Source: Doris montereyensis
Lineage: Eukaryota; Mollusca; Gastropoda; Nudibranchia; Dorididae
Length of the DNA: 64,000 bases
NCBI GenBank assembly: GCA_037039925.1
Contig: JAXRKP010000138.1
Location: forward strand, 215,001-279,000
Direction of reading: 5' to 3'
A program made the translations under genes and the position numbers. A model generated the notes under the pieces. It saw nothing but the letters and a program-made list of their open reading frames with translations, was not told where the DNA came from and ran no database searches. Positions within the stretch are counted from its first letter, which is position 1. Each line of letters starts with the position of its first letter. Positions 39,101 to 50,345 of the stretch are shown here, piece by piece.

Positions 39101-42100
39101 ACAGGAATTTGACGCTGTGTTAAATGAAAGATATTTGTATTCCATTCCAAGAAGAAACAATAATTTCAATGTTATAGGCTAGGATTAGAAAGAAAATAAT
39201 GTAAAAACCTTTTTGGGCTTCCCCCAGTCAAATGTTGTCGGTGTTTTAGAAGGTGATGCTGCTGTTGCGGCTTTGAGTTTCTTTGCTGCCAATTTGGTTG
39301 CTGCCTTTAATGTGGACTTTGGTACAGGAATAGTCGGACCATTTGTCTTCTTGCCTCCCTTGGTAGAGTTACCAAATAAAAATTGATTGATTCTTGGTAC
39401 AACTCCGCCTTGAGCAATGGTCACATGACGAAGAAGCTAGAACGAAAACAAAAACTCACCAAATTGGCAACAATAGATTTGATTACAGTTACTGGAGTCT
39501 TCATTACAAAAAAAGATTTTTAAAATAACAAGAACCTTCCATACCTCTCCTGTAGCAGAAACAATTTTCCCAAAATTTACTTTTAAAAAATTTGGTATCA
39601 AAGATTTTTAACAATAATATTTACCTGATGTAATTCTTCATCATTTGCTATGGCTAGCAAAATGTGACGAGGTGTAATGCGTCCTCTTTTAAATTCTTTT
39701 GCAGCATTGCCAGCCAACTCAAGAATTTCAGCTGAAGAAATAATAAGCAGACACAGAAAAAAATGTTACAATCCAATCAGCATTAATCGATTAAGATCCA
39801 AGGACGCAAAAGGAAGATGAAAATATGCAAACAAAAATTGCAGCAAGCATATCGACGGTCAAAGTTGCAAACAATGTCACTCTAAAATTAGTAACACCTT
39901 TGTTCTCACTTTTTTAACATTAGGAAGCCCCTATGCTTCGTCTAGTTCGAATTCCATAACACAAGAACAAATAGAAACCCATATAATAACGATATGAACT
40001 TGGAATGTTAGGGCAATAAATGGAAAAGAGTTAGAATTAGTTGAAGAAATGGAAAAATTCAAAGTAGATATTTTGGCCATTACAGAAACAAAGAAAAAAG
40101 GACAAGGAATAGAAAATGTAGGACCGAATCATATTTTAATCTTCTCAGGAGTAGATGTCAAAGATAGAGCTAGAGCAGGAGAAGGCCTCCTAGTACATAA
40201 CATGCATGAAAAGCTACTAGAAAGTTGGAAATTTATAAGCCCACGGCTATTAGAGGTAAATATTAAACCAAAAGGACGAGGAATTTAAATTATTAACAGC
40301 TTATGAACTAAACGAAGATGCAATTAAGGAAGAAAATGATATCTTCGAAAACGATTTACAAATAGCTGCAGAGAATATTAAATCCAAACAGGAACTAATG
40401 GTTTTAGGAGATTTAAACACTAGAGTAGGCAACAATGTAGAAACACCAGGAGGAGTAATAGGTAAAGAAGGAGAGACAACAACTTCTCCAACGGACAGAG
40501 ACTAATAGATTTTTGCCTAAAGAATAACATGAAAATAGCCAACATCTTTTTTCCTCATAAAGATATCCACAAATATACAAGAGTAAATGAAGACAGGTGT
40601 GAAAGGACAATGAGAGATTACATAATAGTTATCAGCTCCCTTTTTTACAGTACAATGGATGCAAGAGTAAACAGAGGAGCAGAAACATTTAGTGATCATC
40701 ACTTAGTGATTGCCAAAATGAGATTACTGAGTGAAGAAAACAAACAGAAAAGGAAAGAGAAGAAAGCTATTAAACTCAAAATAGAGGAACTAAATAAACC
40801 AGTAGTAAAACAGGTATACCAATCTAGGATGAAAAGATTTATCAGTGAAAGACAGATGGATCTGAATGATAGCACAATAGAAGAAAAAGTGGCAGATGTA
40901 CAAAGAAACACTCCTCAGTTGTACCTAAAAGAGATCTGTGGTAGGAAACAAATTAAAGGAGATATGAAAAGAACAGCATGGTGGAATGAGAATGTCAAAA
41001 CTAAGATCAAAGAAAAGAAGGATGCCTGGAAGAAATACTTGCAAACAAAGAGACCAGAGGATAGGATAGATTACGTGAATAAAAGAACTATCGCCAAAGA
41101 GGATGTTAGGAAAGCAAAACAGGAACAATGGGAAGAGTTTGGACAAAGACTTCATGAAAGCTATGAAGGAAATCAAAAGCTGTTCTGGGGAGCAATGAAG
41201 AGCATGAGAATCCAAAATGACAAATTAAGAATGTCAAAGGAGAAATAATGAAAGAAGACAGCTAAATCATGGAAACATGGAGAAAGCATCTTCACCAAGT
41301 ACATAATCCCTTCAGAACGTATGAAACAAGGAGTAAAGATCAATTAGTAAGAGTAACAAGTAATCCAGAGGAGACAGCTGAAGATGTAGATATCTCAATG
41401 GAAGAAATCCAAACAGCTGTAAGAGAAGTGAAATTAGAAAAAGACCCAGGAACAGATCAAGTTTATCCAGAAATGATTAAAAATCAAGGCAGAGAGGCAG
41501 ATAAACAACTACATGCAATATGCCAACCAGCATGGAAGTCCAAACAGGTGCCAGACGACTGGAAAAAGGGAACGGTAGTACCAATACATAAGAAAGGATC
41601 AACTATGGAATGCTCAAACTATAGAGGGATATCACTACTTAACGTTCCAGGAAAAGTATATGGCAGGATACTGGAAATGAGACTAAGGAAAAGAGTAGAG
41701 GATCAGATTGCAGAGCATCAGAGTGGATTTTGACCAGGAAGAAGTGTACAAGACCACATATTTACAATTAGAAAAATAATAGAAAAATTCCTTGAGAGAA
41801 ATATTGACTTGCATCTGTGTTTTTTTTTTACTTAGAAAAGGTATTTGATACTGTGAGGAGAGGATGAACTATGGCATTCATTTAATAGAAGCCATTAAAA
41901 GTTTCTACAATAAACCAACATATGCAGTGAGAGTAGCTGGAAACATATCTGCATAATTTGATGTAGATATAGGAGTAAGACAGGGTTGTGTCCTAAGTCC
42001 TCTTTTGTTTGATACATTTATGGATTCAGTCGCAAAGGCATCCTCAAAAATTAAGAGAATGAATGCAGGTATGTGGAAGCTCAAACCAGTAAATAAAGAA

Positions 42101-45100
42101 ATACTTTCATTTGCCGATAATTTAGTTTTGTTTAGAAAATCAGAAAGTGACCTTCAGTAAAATATCAACATTATGAACTAAATACAAGAGGAATGAGAGT
42201 AAATGCAAAGAAAAACAAAGGAATTGTCAACAAAAACCAAAATGGCAGTATACAATACAGTTTATTGTCCTACTCTCCTCTATGACAGTGAAACCTGGAC
42301 CTTAGACAGTAGAGAATACAGTAGAGTACAGGCAGCTGAAATGAAATATCTAAGAAGAGTAGTAGGGAAAACTAAAAGAGACAAAATCAGAAACATAACA
42401 ATAAGAGATCAAACCAAAGTAGATGGCATAAAAACTAAGATAGAAACAAATCAATTGAGATGGTTTGGGCATGTAAACAGAATGAATGACAATAGAATAG
42501 CTAAATCAGTGTACAGTGCTAAAGCCCAAGGTAAAAGACCAAAAGGCAGACCTCGGAGAAAGTGGGAAGAAATTTAACTTTTTTGGAAGGAAACAGAAAA
42601 TGTCAGGACAAGGCATCCTGGAGAAAGATCATCTCAGGCATCTAAACCCATACACCGAAAGGTAAAATGGGAATTGATAAAGAAAGAAAGAATCATAGAG
42701 ATATTTTTCAGAATATGTAGCCTACTGTAAGTAAAGTTCCTTCAAGGCCATTATGACCCACAGAGCCGGAGCTTATCCCAGTTCCAATACTAACGTGAAG
42801 CGGCGCAGGTGACTATAATCACATCATGGCCAGGACGTTAGTCTGACGCAGGTTTTTACTCCCGAGATAGCCCTTGTACCCATTCACACCTGGGTAGATT
42901 TGGGAAAATGCATGATAAATATCTTTCCCCGGGTAACACAATATCAGACCTAACTTTGATAAGATTCGAAGTTGGGACCTCATGACCCCAGTCCGGCAGC
43001 CTAACCGCTCGGGCCACCGACGCCACACTGTAACCTACTGTAATACAATGTAAATTTCTTTATAGAGAGAGTACACTACTTTAAGTTCAGGTACTTAAAG
43101 GTCAAAAGCAGAGGTCATGTAAAAAAACAAATGAACCTGTTTGTGACCAGTTTGTGTCAATAAGTCATCCTATGACCTCAGAGGAATATCTCAAAACAGT
43201 CCATAATAAATTTGATCTGTTTGCATAAACTGTACATTTTGATCAGTTGATGTGATGAGATATCCCAAGATTCCCTTATTTCATCAACTAGGCCACTCTC
43301 TTGCATTACTGCAGCTACCTATTAACAGCATTACGGCCACCCACTAGAAGACAAAATAAGAACACCACAAATTCTTGAGTTATTTTATAGGAATGAAAAA
43401 CAGCTTGTATCTATTGAAATTGCTGATTCTATAGGCACACTTTTTGCCCTATTAACATATAAATGTTGGAGTTCTAGAATTCACTTGCATGTTACTTGAT
43501 CTGGTGTTATTGAAATGTGAACTTTTATTGAAAAAAAGAGAATTTGTAACACAACAAACATAACCGATCACATGCACTGCCGTTAAAGCAGCATTGTTGA
43601 TGTTCGACCACTTTACATATATTTTATATAAAAACTAACTAGAAAATACGGGATGGATGCTTTAGTTTCAAGAAATGTTCCATCATGGCCTTCTAGCATT
43701 TTCCTTGGTTTTCACTTCGATCCAGATCAAAATAGTTTTGGGTACTTGATCTAGAACTATCAATTTTGATTTTACATTACTAGGGTGATTTTGGGGGCTT
43801 GGGTAGGATTTTTAATACTGCCTCGTAAACAGTAAAGGGATCTTTAATGTGCACAGTGTTGTGATCTGTACATGGGACCTCCTTTTTATCATCCGTCTCT
43901 GATATATTGTGTATATCGAGAAGACCCCCAAAGATTACCATATATAACTAGACTGCCCTACAGGGTATGTAAGAGCACGCTCCATAGATATGATATGTAA
44001 TTTGGTAGGAGGAGGTGGGGATGGGGAGTCTGCAGTTTACAAGGTCTGTTTTCAAAATTGAAGTTGCTTCCACTTTCACAAGAAATCATTTTAATAGCAT
44101 TACAAACTGGAAAAGACATGCATTAAAAAAGGAGCATCAATTACCACCCAAAAATCTGGTGGTAACAGGCAAACTGTCAGTTGCCACTGGCATCTCCAGT
44201 GGTAATCAGCGTTTTGTTGTAGTCAGTAGTTGTCATTGACGGATCTATCTCTCGTGTTTATCCTCCAGCGGTAATGGTTGACACATAAAAATACACCTCA
44301 TTCTCTCTCATCAAAGCACATTAAAAAAAACATGCATGCTTTTTCTCTCTGTCTCTCTTCATCAGTACAATGGAACAAACATGTATTCCCTAACTGTCTG
44401 TCATTCTCTCACTGTCTGTTTCTTTATCTCTCTCTCTCTGTAAGCTGAAAAGGATCTCTGTTCAAATTGAGACAAAGCGTCTTAAAACTCCTCAAAGGGA
44501 ATCACACAAATCTAAAAATTCATCAACAGAGCGTTATTTGCACATCAATATCACTTTTAATAGGCCTACTAATCACAGTGAAAGGTAGGACACACTTTTC
44601 GAATGGTGGCGGATCAAAGACTTCCATAATTTATTTTAAGAAAAATTTCTCCAAGAAATCAGTGGCGATTGACAAACCGTCCATTGACACCAGAAATTTC
44701 CGGTGATAATTGACACTAGGTAAAAAAATAAAACAAAAACACCTACTATTATCCTCACAATCATCATTACTGTTACAACAAACAACCTGTTGCTTTCATT
44801 TTCCTCTTAACCCTCTGAAGGCCACGGCCCTATATAAAGGGCATGCCATCATTGGACCGGGAAGAGCCACAGCCCTATATAAAGGGCATAGACCCTGACC
44901 TTCTATAATGGAAAATTCCACTGTCCTTTTAAGGTAAAATGATGTAGTAAATGGTCAAGTATATAGTGAATTAACAGCCAATGAAAACATCGTTTATTTT
45001 AAGCTCATAGCGTCCTTAGAGGCCTTGTTATCAATCGGCGAAGTGATGCACTTTACTGAGTAGTGTTCACTGTGTAATCACCCCTCTTGTTTAGTGTTTC

Positions 45101-46307
45101 ATTGTTTGTCAACACAATAGAGATCATTGATCTAAGTGATCTGAGTGTTGTTAGACAGTTGGTGATGTAAACTGACAACAGTGGCCCTAGTTAAATGTCA
45201 TTCATGAATGAATCGTTGAATCATAATGACCTAGATGTCGAGATAGAGTTATCAGAGGAAGAAATCCCCATTTTCCCTTCTTGGTCTAAAGACAAATAAT
45301 CAATGATCTAAACTTATGTCTAATATCAAAACATTAATGCCTCGTGTTATCAGCTTTTCAGAAAATGTATGGTTTTATATGTCTAGTATCACCACAGTTA
45401 CACAGTCCTTTTCTACCCTAGTCAAAATCTTGGCTTTTCCCTTGCCACGCGCTAATTTTTCCACTCAAGCGGCTGTGGCAACCCCACATCCCAGGCCACT
45501 TCCAGTAAAATGGGGATCGCTACTAGGGTTAACTCACTGTTTTATAATGCAGCCAAAAACATGATTATTATGGACATCAAAAGTAAGAGATGAGATTCTG
45601 CATTTTGGAAAGTGCAAAATAAAACAGTGTCCCTTGTAGCTCCTTTTATGATTCTCATATCATCAAAATTAAATAAAGTAGAGGTCAAGAGGCAACAGTT
45701 AGCACACACGTTTTTTAGTACTAGATCTATAATCTAGCAATCTTCTATAAAACATTGTTTTAATGCATTAAAAAAAAGTAGATCTAGATCTAGTTTCAAT
45801 TACTACCAGATCTTCAGCTAAAAAATCAAGTACCAATAGATGCAAATAGCTAAAATTAGTTGTATAGGGTATATTATAATGTAAAAAGCAGGGCAGGTTC
45901 TCTCAAATCAATAAATGAAATGTACAAGCCTGTTAAAACTTGTCAAAAATGTACCATTGAAGAATCTAGATCTATGCCAGCTATGGTAGAAATGAAACAA
46001 ATCACACCATGGAGGCAACAACATTCTATAAAAGCACATTTTGTGACCTATTAACAGTTGGTGGAGTTCTAGATTTTACTTGCATGGTAGTTGATCTGGT
46101 GTTAACGGATTATAAAGGCATAGAACTCACCGACAAGGTATTCAATGACTGCAGCCATGTACACAGGTGATCCGGCCCCGATCCGGTGACGAAGATGGCG
46201 AGGATCTTTCTTCAGGTAGCGAAGCATCCGAGCAACCGGGAACAAAACGCCTGCTCTGGCAGAGCGAGATATAAGTTTTGCTTCCTCTTACCACCACGGC
46301 CCGACAT
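30198..46307 (-). CDS. macroH2A: macroH2A core histone variant, eight coding exons, two single-base frame breaks
   Basis: MacroH2A replaces H2A in repressed chromatin; its macro domain can bind ADP-ribose metabolites. Coding exons, 5' to 3' on the minus strand: 46307-46131, 39731-39625, 39436-39209, 36468-36397, 36199-36109, 35763-35674, 34863-34690, 30360-30198. All introns are GT-AG with matching phases. The total is about 367 aa once two missing bases are allowed for, against about 370 in vertebrates. The histone fold (about 1-118) shows [62 protein letters not shown] and [11 protein letters not shown] Lys/Ala-rich linker (about 119-185) precedes the macro domain with [62 protein letters not shown] and the C-terminus ELARLDG. 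Exon 1 lacks one base near 46281-46286 and exon 7 lacks one near 34800. Splice sites and codon sense are otherwise intact, so assembly error is more likely than a pseudogene. One macro exon set is seen, with no second mutually exclusive exon. Confidence 0.95.
30549..30724 (+). mobile_element. SINE family A, left half (interrupted)
   Basis: TAGTCTTGTGGTAAAGCTGT (box A like), GAGTTTCAATCTTGACCC (box B like), then CTGGCCAGGAGGTGATGTAT. The body stops at 30724 and resumes at 32997, so a 2.27 kb insertion split this SINE. Confidence 0.7.
30725..32996. mobile_element. hAT-like non-autonomous DNA element with terminal inverted repeats
   Basis: CAGGGTGTCCAGCAAA at 30725-30740 is exactly the reverse complement of 32981-32996. 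The ends begin CAGGG, as in many hAT elements. The insertion divides a SINE, which defines its limits independently of the inverted repeats. Flanking 8-mers GTTCGAGT and TCCAGTTC are at best a degenerate target duplication. No transposase frame is present, so it would need help in trans. It carries the 36 bp minisatellite at 31533-32212 as cargo and lies in macroH2A intron 7. Confidence 0.65.
31533..32212 (+). repeat. 36 bp minisatellite, about 19 units
   Basis: The unit is GGTCGTGTGTGCATACCCAC plus CTCTATTCAGCTA(C/T)CA. Because 36 is divisible by three, all three plus-strand frames stay open for over 200 codons; these are not genes. Variants are blocked: CTACCA units first, CTATCA units in the middle with GGCTGTG and CCAACTC sub-variants, and CTACCA units again at the end, which records the order of duplication. 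Confidence 0.97.
32997..33085 (+). mobile_element. SINE family A, right half (interrupted)
   Basis: TCCAGTTCATGCTACCAAAA and GGCTCTATGGGCTGTAACGG followed by TCGTGAAGGAACTTTTGTAT complete the SINE body and tail begun at 30549. Confidence 0.7.
33086..34689. other. macroH2A intron 7, 5' part
   Basis: AT-rich, with no family motifs. AATAAAG and TTATCTTATCTTACAC near 34200-34222 resemble the 3' end of an old retroelement. Nothing else can be supported. Confidence 0.35.
35335..35440. repeat. short imperfect ~24 bp tandem repeat
   Basis: About four copies of a unit with CAATACCAATGCCTTTCRCT lie in macroH2A intron 6. Confidence 0.6.
36980..37078. repeat. ~21 bp tandem repeat (about five units)
   Basis: Units of the form ATTCTACATCTATTAGGTCA lie in macroH2A intron 3, with AGATCAA/GGTCAAA variation. 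Confidence 0.75.
37860..38600 (-). pseudogene. transposon-derived ORF remnant in macroH2A intron 3
   Basis: Minus-strand frames give, in order, [60 protein letters not shown] and [18 protein letters not shown], spread over at least two frames with intervening shifts. The order of a GNHxHK box, an FPxxxxxPKxHxLExH box and an EQGxES box matches a repetitive, transposon-associated protein family that I have seen in invertebrate genomes but cannot name with certainty. The reading frames are broken, so it is a relic. It lies on the same strand as macroH2A. Confidence 0.5.
39940..42690 (+). mobile_element. non-LTR retrotransposon, copy B (same family as copy A), inactive
   Basis: Plus-strand order: endonuclease (from about 40000: [32 protein letters not shown]), linker ORF (40529-41248), RT (41269-42180: [26 protein letters not shown] then a stop, [16 protein letters not shown] in place of FADD), and C-terminal tail (42203-42577: [44 protein letters not shown]). 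Compared with copy A it has lost about 230 bases between the RT and the tail and a short stretch near 41870. It ends in GATAAAGAAAGAAAG. It lies in macroH2A intron 1, antisense to that gene. The 5' end is diffuse. Confidence 0.88.
42725..43030 (-). mobile_element. tRNA-derived SINE, family A (best preserved minus copy)
   Basis: On the minus strand the head reads GTGGCGTCGGTGGCCCGAGC with box A TGGCCCGAGCGG, then CCAACTTCGAATC (box B like). The body contains ACCCAGGTGTGAATGGGTAC and the tail ends GGCCTTGAAGGAACTTTACT. It follows directly on the 3' end of LINE copy B. Confidence 0.8.
43780..43905 (+). repeat. dispersed repeat with GGGATCTTTAATGTGCACAG core
   Basis: GGATTTTTAATACTGCCTCG, AAACAGTAAAGGGATCTTTA and ATGTGCACAGTGTTGTGATC, then ACATGGGACCTCC, read as one module. 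It resembles a conserved short interspersed module I know from marine invertebrate genomes. The family name is not certain. Confidence 0.45.
44821..44890. repeat. two 45 bp-spaced TATA-like palindromes
   Basis: GCCCTATATAAAGGGC occurs at 44827-44842 and again at 44872-44887, each within GCCAC(G/A)GCCCTATATAAAG. The word is an imperfect palindrome and contains a good TATA box (TATATAAAGG). No transcript start can be tied to it. Confidence 0.6.
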
Positions 46308-46952
46308 CTTGATATCCTGAGGTTGCCACACGTCAGATTTAACTATCAAACTGTGCAGTGAAATTGCAAAACTGGCCTACGTTGTCATTACCGACCGACA
46401 GCCCAGCCCACCTCTGTACTAGAAATCAAACAACCAGAAACAAAGTTGAATGTCAATCATTGCTTCGCGGAAATGTTGAAATCAAGTGCCCTCACGGAAC
46501 AAGTGTGAGAAAACGAAACCAAAAAGTCGATCTAGATCTAGCTCTCGATCTTTATCTGGACGGATTCTGCTGGGGTTTTATGAATGGCTTTCAGTCTCTT
46601 TGATAATTGATTCTGGATGCTTTTTTTACGTTTAACTTATTTCCTTTGTGTCTCCTAATTTGTTAGAGCAACTCCTCTGATGACAATCGTTTAGATTATA
46701 TGTAATTTATCTTCGCGGAACAAGATTTCTAATAAAATCAATTGTACAGAAGTAAAATACATCCTGTAAAAACGAAATCAAAGCAGCAGCAATTCAGCTT
46801 CTTTAAAATTTGCTTTCACTTCGTCGACAGCCGACATGCTGCATAACAAAAATTAAGAATTGAGCCTCATCTAAGGCCTGACGGAGAAACCAACGAGGAT
46901 ATCAATCGTACAGATCTAGTAAGGACGTAATTTACGTAATTTGAAATTGTTA

Positions 46953-47042
46953 ATGAAGTTGAAACAAATTCACACCACTTTTGAGATCCTGATTCGGTAG
47001 AATCAGGATCTCAAAAGTGGTGTAAATTTGTTTCAACTTCAT
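46953..47042. repeat. 90-base hairpin: 43 bp inverted repeat with 4-base loop
   Basis: Bases 46953-46995 and 47000-47042 are reverse complements at 42 of 43 positions (C at 46971 against A at 47024), around the loop GGTA. It sits about 650 bases upstream of the macroH2A start codon. It could fold into a long RNA hairpin if transcribed, or be a fold-back element or a sequencing fold-back artefact. Confidence 0.9.
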
Positions 47043-47329
47043 AAAGGCTTAGGCCTAGATCTAGATCTAGATTCTCTAGATGATCTAAATCTAGATTTGA
47101 AAATTTAGATAAGGCAAGTTTCACAAAATGGTCCATCCCCATTTCCCTCTTTTGTCAAAATGTACATGTTATATTTTTTACAAGTGTTATATACCATGTT
47201 AAAGCTTAGAACATGAGGATTCCAGATATATGACTTTAAGAGATAGCAAAAGACTGTGGGGCAAGTAAATTAGCTTTTAAAAGTCATGTTTTTCAGTCAA
47301 GGGGCATAACTGGGAAAATTCTAAGTCCA

Positions 47330-47565
47330 ACGCCAGTACGTAATGTTACGTGAACTGCTCGCGTCCGTCGACCGAGGTTTCCCTGGCGTTTATTTAGTGA
47401 CGTAACGCTTGGGCATCTGGTTTGGAGAGTTCCCTAACTTTTCCCTAGTTCTCAATCAGATGTGAAGTCTGTGTTTGTGTTTCCCGACACCTCGGGCGTG
47501 GAGTCGACGGCCGGTGCCTTACCGTTGATCAGATGACTCGCGCGATCCGGATCGTGTGGATGATG
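47330..47565. promoter_or_regulatory. CpG-rich patch between divergent macroH2A and DNTTIP2
   Basis: An otherwise AT-rich interval turns CpG-dense here (GCTCGCGTCCGTCGACCGAG, GGAGTCGACGGCCGGTGCCT, ACTCGCGCGATCCGGATCGT), with two TTACG/TGACGTAACG words. It lies about 1 kb upstream of macroH2A and 4.6 kb upstream of the DNTTIP2 start codon, so it may hold a promoter or untranslated first exon of either gene. This is inference from composition. Confidence 0.35.
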
Positions 47566-50040
47566 AAAACCATTGCCTTTTGTCCTGTTTTTTGTAAAAT
47601 TCTTTGATTGTACGCCTTTATACTATCCTTATTACGTGTTACGGGTTTATCGTGTGTACCATTCTGCTCAAACTGGTACGGTAAACTTCACGACTTATAA
47701 TTTTAACGAGTGAGGATGCGATACGTATAGGCCGATATTTGCCAATAGAGAAGAGAGAGAGAGAGATGCACCAGCAACAAAACCCTCGCCGAAAAAGAAA
47801 GCGCTTTTGACGACAATTGTTCCTTTCTCCCCGTGCGAGCTCTCCCCCCTCCCATCATCACTACTCCGCTTACTCCCGTCATCACTCACACCCCCCCCTC
47901 TCCCTAACTATCTACAGTCACATAGAGCGCCCCCACTAGACTAGCACAAACTTGTCTTTATCGATCGATAATTGCTTTGCGGAATACGGGACGGGATGGG
48001 AGCGGTGGCTGGCAAATCTTGAACTCTACTTGAACCTGTGCTATTAGTATTATTTTTCTCTCTCTGTCTCTCTCTCTCTCGTTGAAATGCGTTTTTAGTA
48101 TTATTGTATTGTTATGCCAAGGAGACTGCATAGTGGAGACGTAAAGTCACTATCATTGTAATGGACTTCTAAACCTCCCGTATTGCCAATTATCTTGTCT
48201 TTATGTATTAAAACATAATAAATCATGAAAGCCTATTGATTGCCGGACTTCTTTACATAAGTTTCACTCACGATAAGCCAAAGCAGGTTTTGCTAATGCA
48301 ACCGAATCTAACCTGAACGGTCTCCGAATCTAACCTGATCACAGTCTCCTTTTTGATGTCCGATCATCGTCTACATTTTTGCATGGCCGTAAGAGTCTTC
48401 CAAAAACAAAATATTCCGCAAAGCCAACCAGACAATTTAAAAACAAAAATTTCATGATTTCCCAATAGGCTTACACGCGATGAACTACGAGACAATAGCT
48501 CGACGCAATATTACCGGTATTAGATCTCAGATCGAAAAAAATATTTTTTGTCCGACCATGAGGTTTCGTAGACTGCCAGTAGTCTCATGGTATTCTCACT
48601 CTCATTTAGAGTTACCTATGATTTTTTTCATGTCTTTTACAGAATATATGGTGGTAGGAATATGTTTTCTTTCACTCCAGATCAAAAAACGGCACTTCTA
48701 CGTATTTTTCAACTGTTTTTTTTCAGCTCTTACTGTGTGTTCATTTGTAGACATCAGTTGTTACATAATAACGAAAATCTGAAACCTGCCTCACGTGATC
48801 ACTGCAAAAGATAAAAATATTTAGGACTCGCCAAATTTTCTTTGAACAATTCTCTTCCACATGGAATTAAAGAAAACAGAATAAAAGGTCGTTGACCTCA
48901 CCTACCTTAAGGTGAAAAGGGACTTATTAAAAAGAGGGAAATGTGGTCTGTCTGGATTGCTGACGTTCACACCCAAAAAATATTCACAAAACACACAAAT
49001 TGAAAGCAAATTTCACAATATTATGTTTTTTATATCTGCGATGTCAAAGCTATACATGGACCAAATGTTAAGAAGATTCATCAATTAGACTTTAAGAAAG
49101 ATTAATTGAAGAGTTCAAGTTATCATTGGGTCCCATTTTTGTGAAACCTGCCATAATTTACTAACTAGAATCTAGATCTAGTCTAGATGACAGTAAAACT
49201 AAAACAGATTTAGAATTACTAGATCTATATCTTAATCTAGATAGAGATCTATTATTATTGTTATTATTATAAATCAAGAGAAAGGAATAAATTTGATTCT
49301 CGTTTGTTTCCACTGCATTCTTTTGGCACTGCCTGATGAGGCCTGTCAAGGCATGGCCTGGGGGCTCCCATCAAAGGCATCATTATCATAGAGACCATTC
49401 CATGGACATAGTATAGTTGGGCTCACACTATCTATCACTACCCCTCTACCCCACCTCCTCTAACCTGCCAGGACATGGGCCATGATGCTCCTGAACTCTT
49501 GTCCCGTGTGGACAAAAGGCTGTCGCAGTCAGAAAACAAAGGCTGCGGGGGCATGCAAAATGATGCATTCACCCCGACCTGCGATACTGTAAAGGGGCAT
49601 ACAAAATGATGCGTTCACTATTTAGTAATGTATTGGCAGCCTCAATGTGACACGGCAATGTTCTGTGGTTGCGCTGTTTCCTGAACAGATTTGAAGACCA
49701 AATGGGAATTGCCTTGGCCATTCAGTAAAGTTGAAGCATCGATACCGTCAATTCTATGGCCACTATGGCATAGATCTTGTTATGGGGTATTTAATGGTAA
49801 GTGGTCGCGTCAAGTGTACTACTGTACATAAGCTCACTCACATTTTCAACTTACGCAATGTGGATTACACCAATCTTAAACCGAAAAAAAAGCATGAAAA
49901 CCACACACTGTCGAAAAAAAGAGCAACATGTCAGTAGTTCAGTTTGTTGCTTTGTCTTGAGTGACATGGATACTACTCAAAATCTCTACTCTCCTGTATC
50001 TACTTTTGACATTGATCAAACTCCTTTGTAGAACGTTTGT
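47566..50040. other. intergenic, no gene recognised
   Basis: Short GA and CT runs (47750-47765, 48057-48080) and a TAGATC-rich cluster at 49165-49250. A duplicated phrase GGGGCATRCAAAATGATGCR lies at 49549 and 49596. Open frames at 48480-48814 and 49731-50031 show no domain. An E-box palindrome TCACGTGA lies at 48791-48798. Confidence 0.4.
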
Positions 50041-50290
50041 TTAAAAGCCCACGCCCCCACCACTACTATTGATGCACTACTACCTACTACCATGCCACTA
50101 CTGATACTACTACTATCACTCCTGCTACCACTGCTACTACTGATACTACTACTATCACTCCTGCTACCACTGCTACTACTACTACTACTTTTATACTACT
50201 AACTATTGCTACTACTACTTCTACTACTAAAATAACTACCACTACCATTACTACTACTACTTGTAGGCTATACTACTGCTACTACTACTA
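50041..50290 (+). repeat. (CTA)n trinucleotide-rich repeat
   Basis: CTACTACTACT with CTGCTACCACTG interruptions. A related stretch lies at 50905-51000. Confidence 0.9.
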
Positions 50291-50345
50291 ATAATAAAAT
50301 TTAATTGTATAGCGCCATACAAAAGTCTCAAGGCGCTTTACAATC
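50291..50345 (+). repeat. conserved dispersed phrase ATAGCGCCATACAAAAGTCT
   Basis: ATAGCGCC followed by CTCAAGGCGCTTTACAATCA resembles a dispersed repeat common in marine invertebrate genomes. A weaker relative, GCTCAGAAGCACTTTACAAA, is at 54092-54111. The element name is not certain. Confidence 0.4.

Noticed and set aside
42725..43030. Possible real tRNA gene (box A and box B like)
   Set aside because: No acceptor stem, degenerate box B, and the same head recurs with a constant body and tail at other sites, so it is a SINE.
30198..46307. MacroH2A as a pseudogene because of two frame breaks
   Set aside because: All eight exons, all splice sites and the full reading sense are preserved with introns in place; single-base assembly deletions explain it better.
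48791..48798. TCACGTGA as a TFEB/MITF (CLEAR) site linked to folliculin biology
   Set aside because: A single 8-mer more than 38 kb from the FLCN start, with no supporting context; chance is sufficient.
48480..48814. 100- and 75-codon ORFs between macroH2A and DNTTIP2
   Set aside because: AT-rich, Phe/Cys/Ile-heavy overlapping frames without motifs or splice sites.
49731..50031. Plus-strand ORFs as an upstream DNTTIP2 exon
   Set aside because: No usable donor with matching phase and no similarity to the family.
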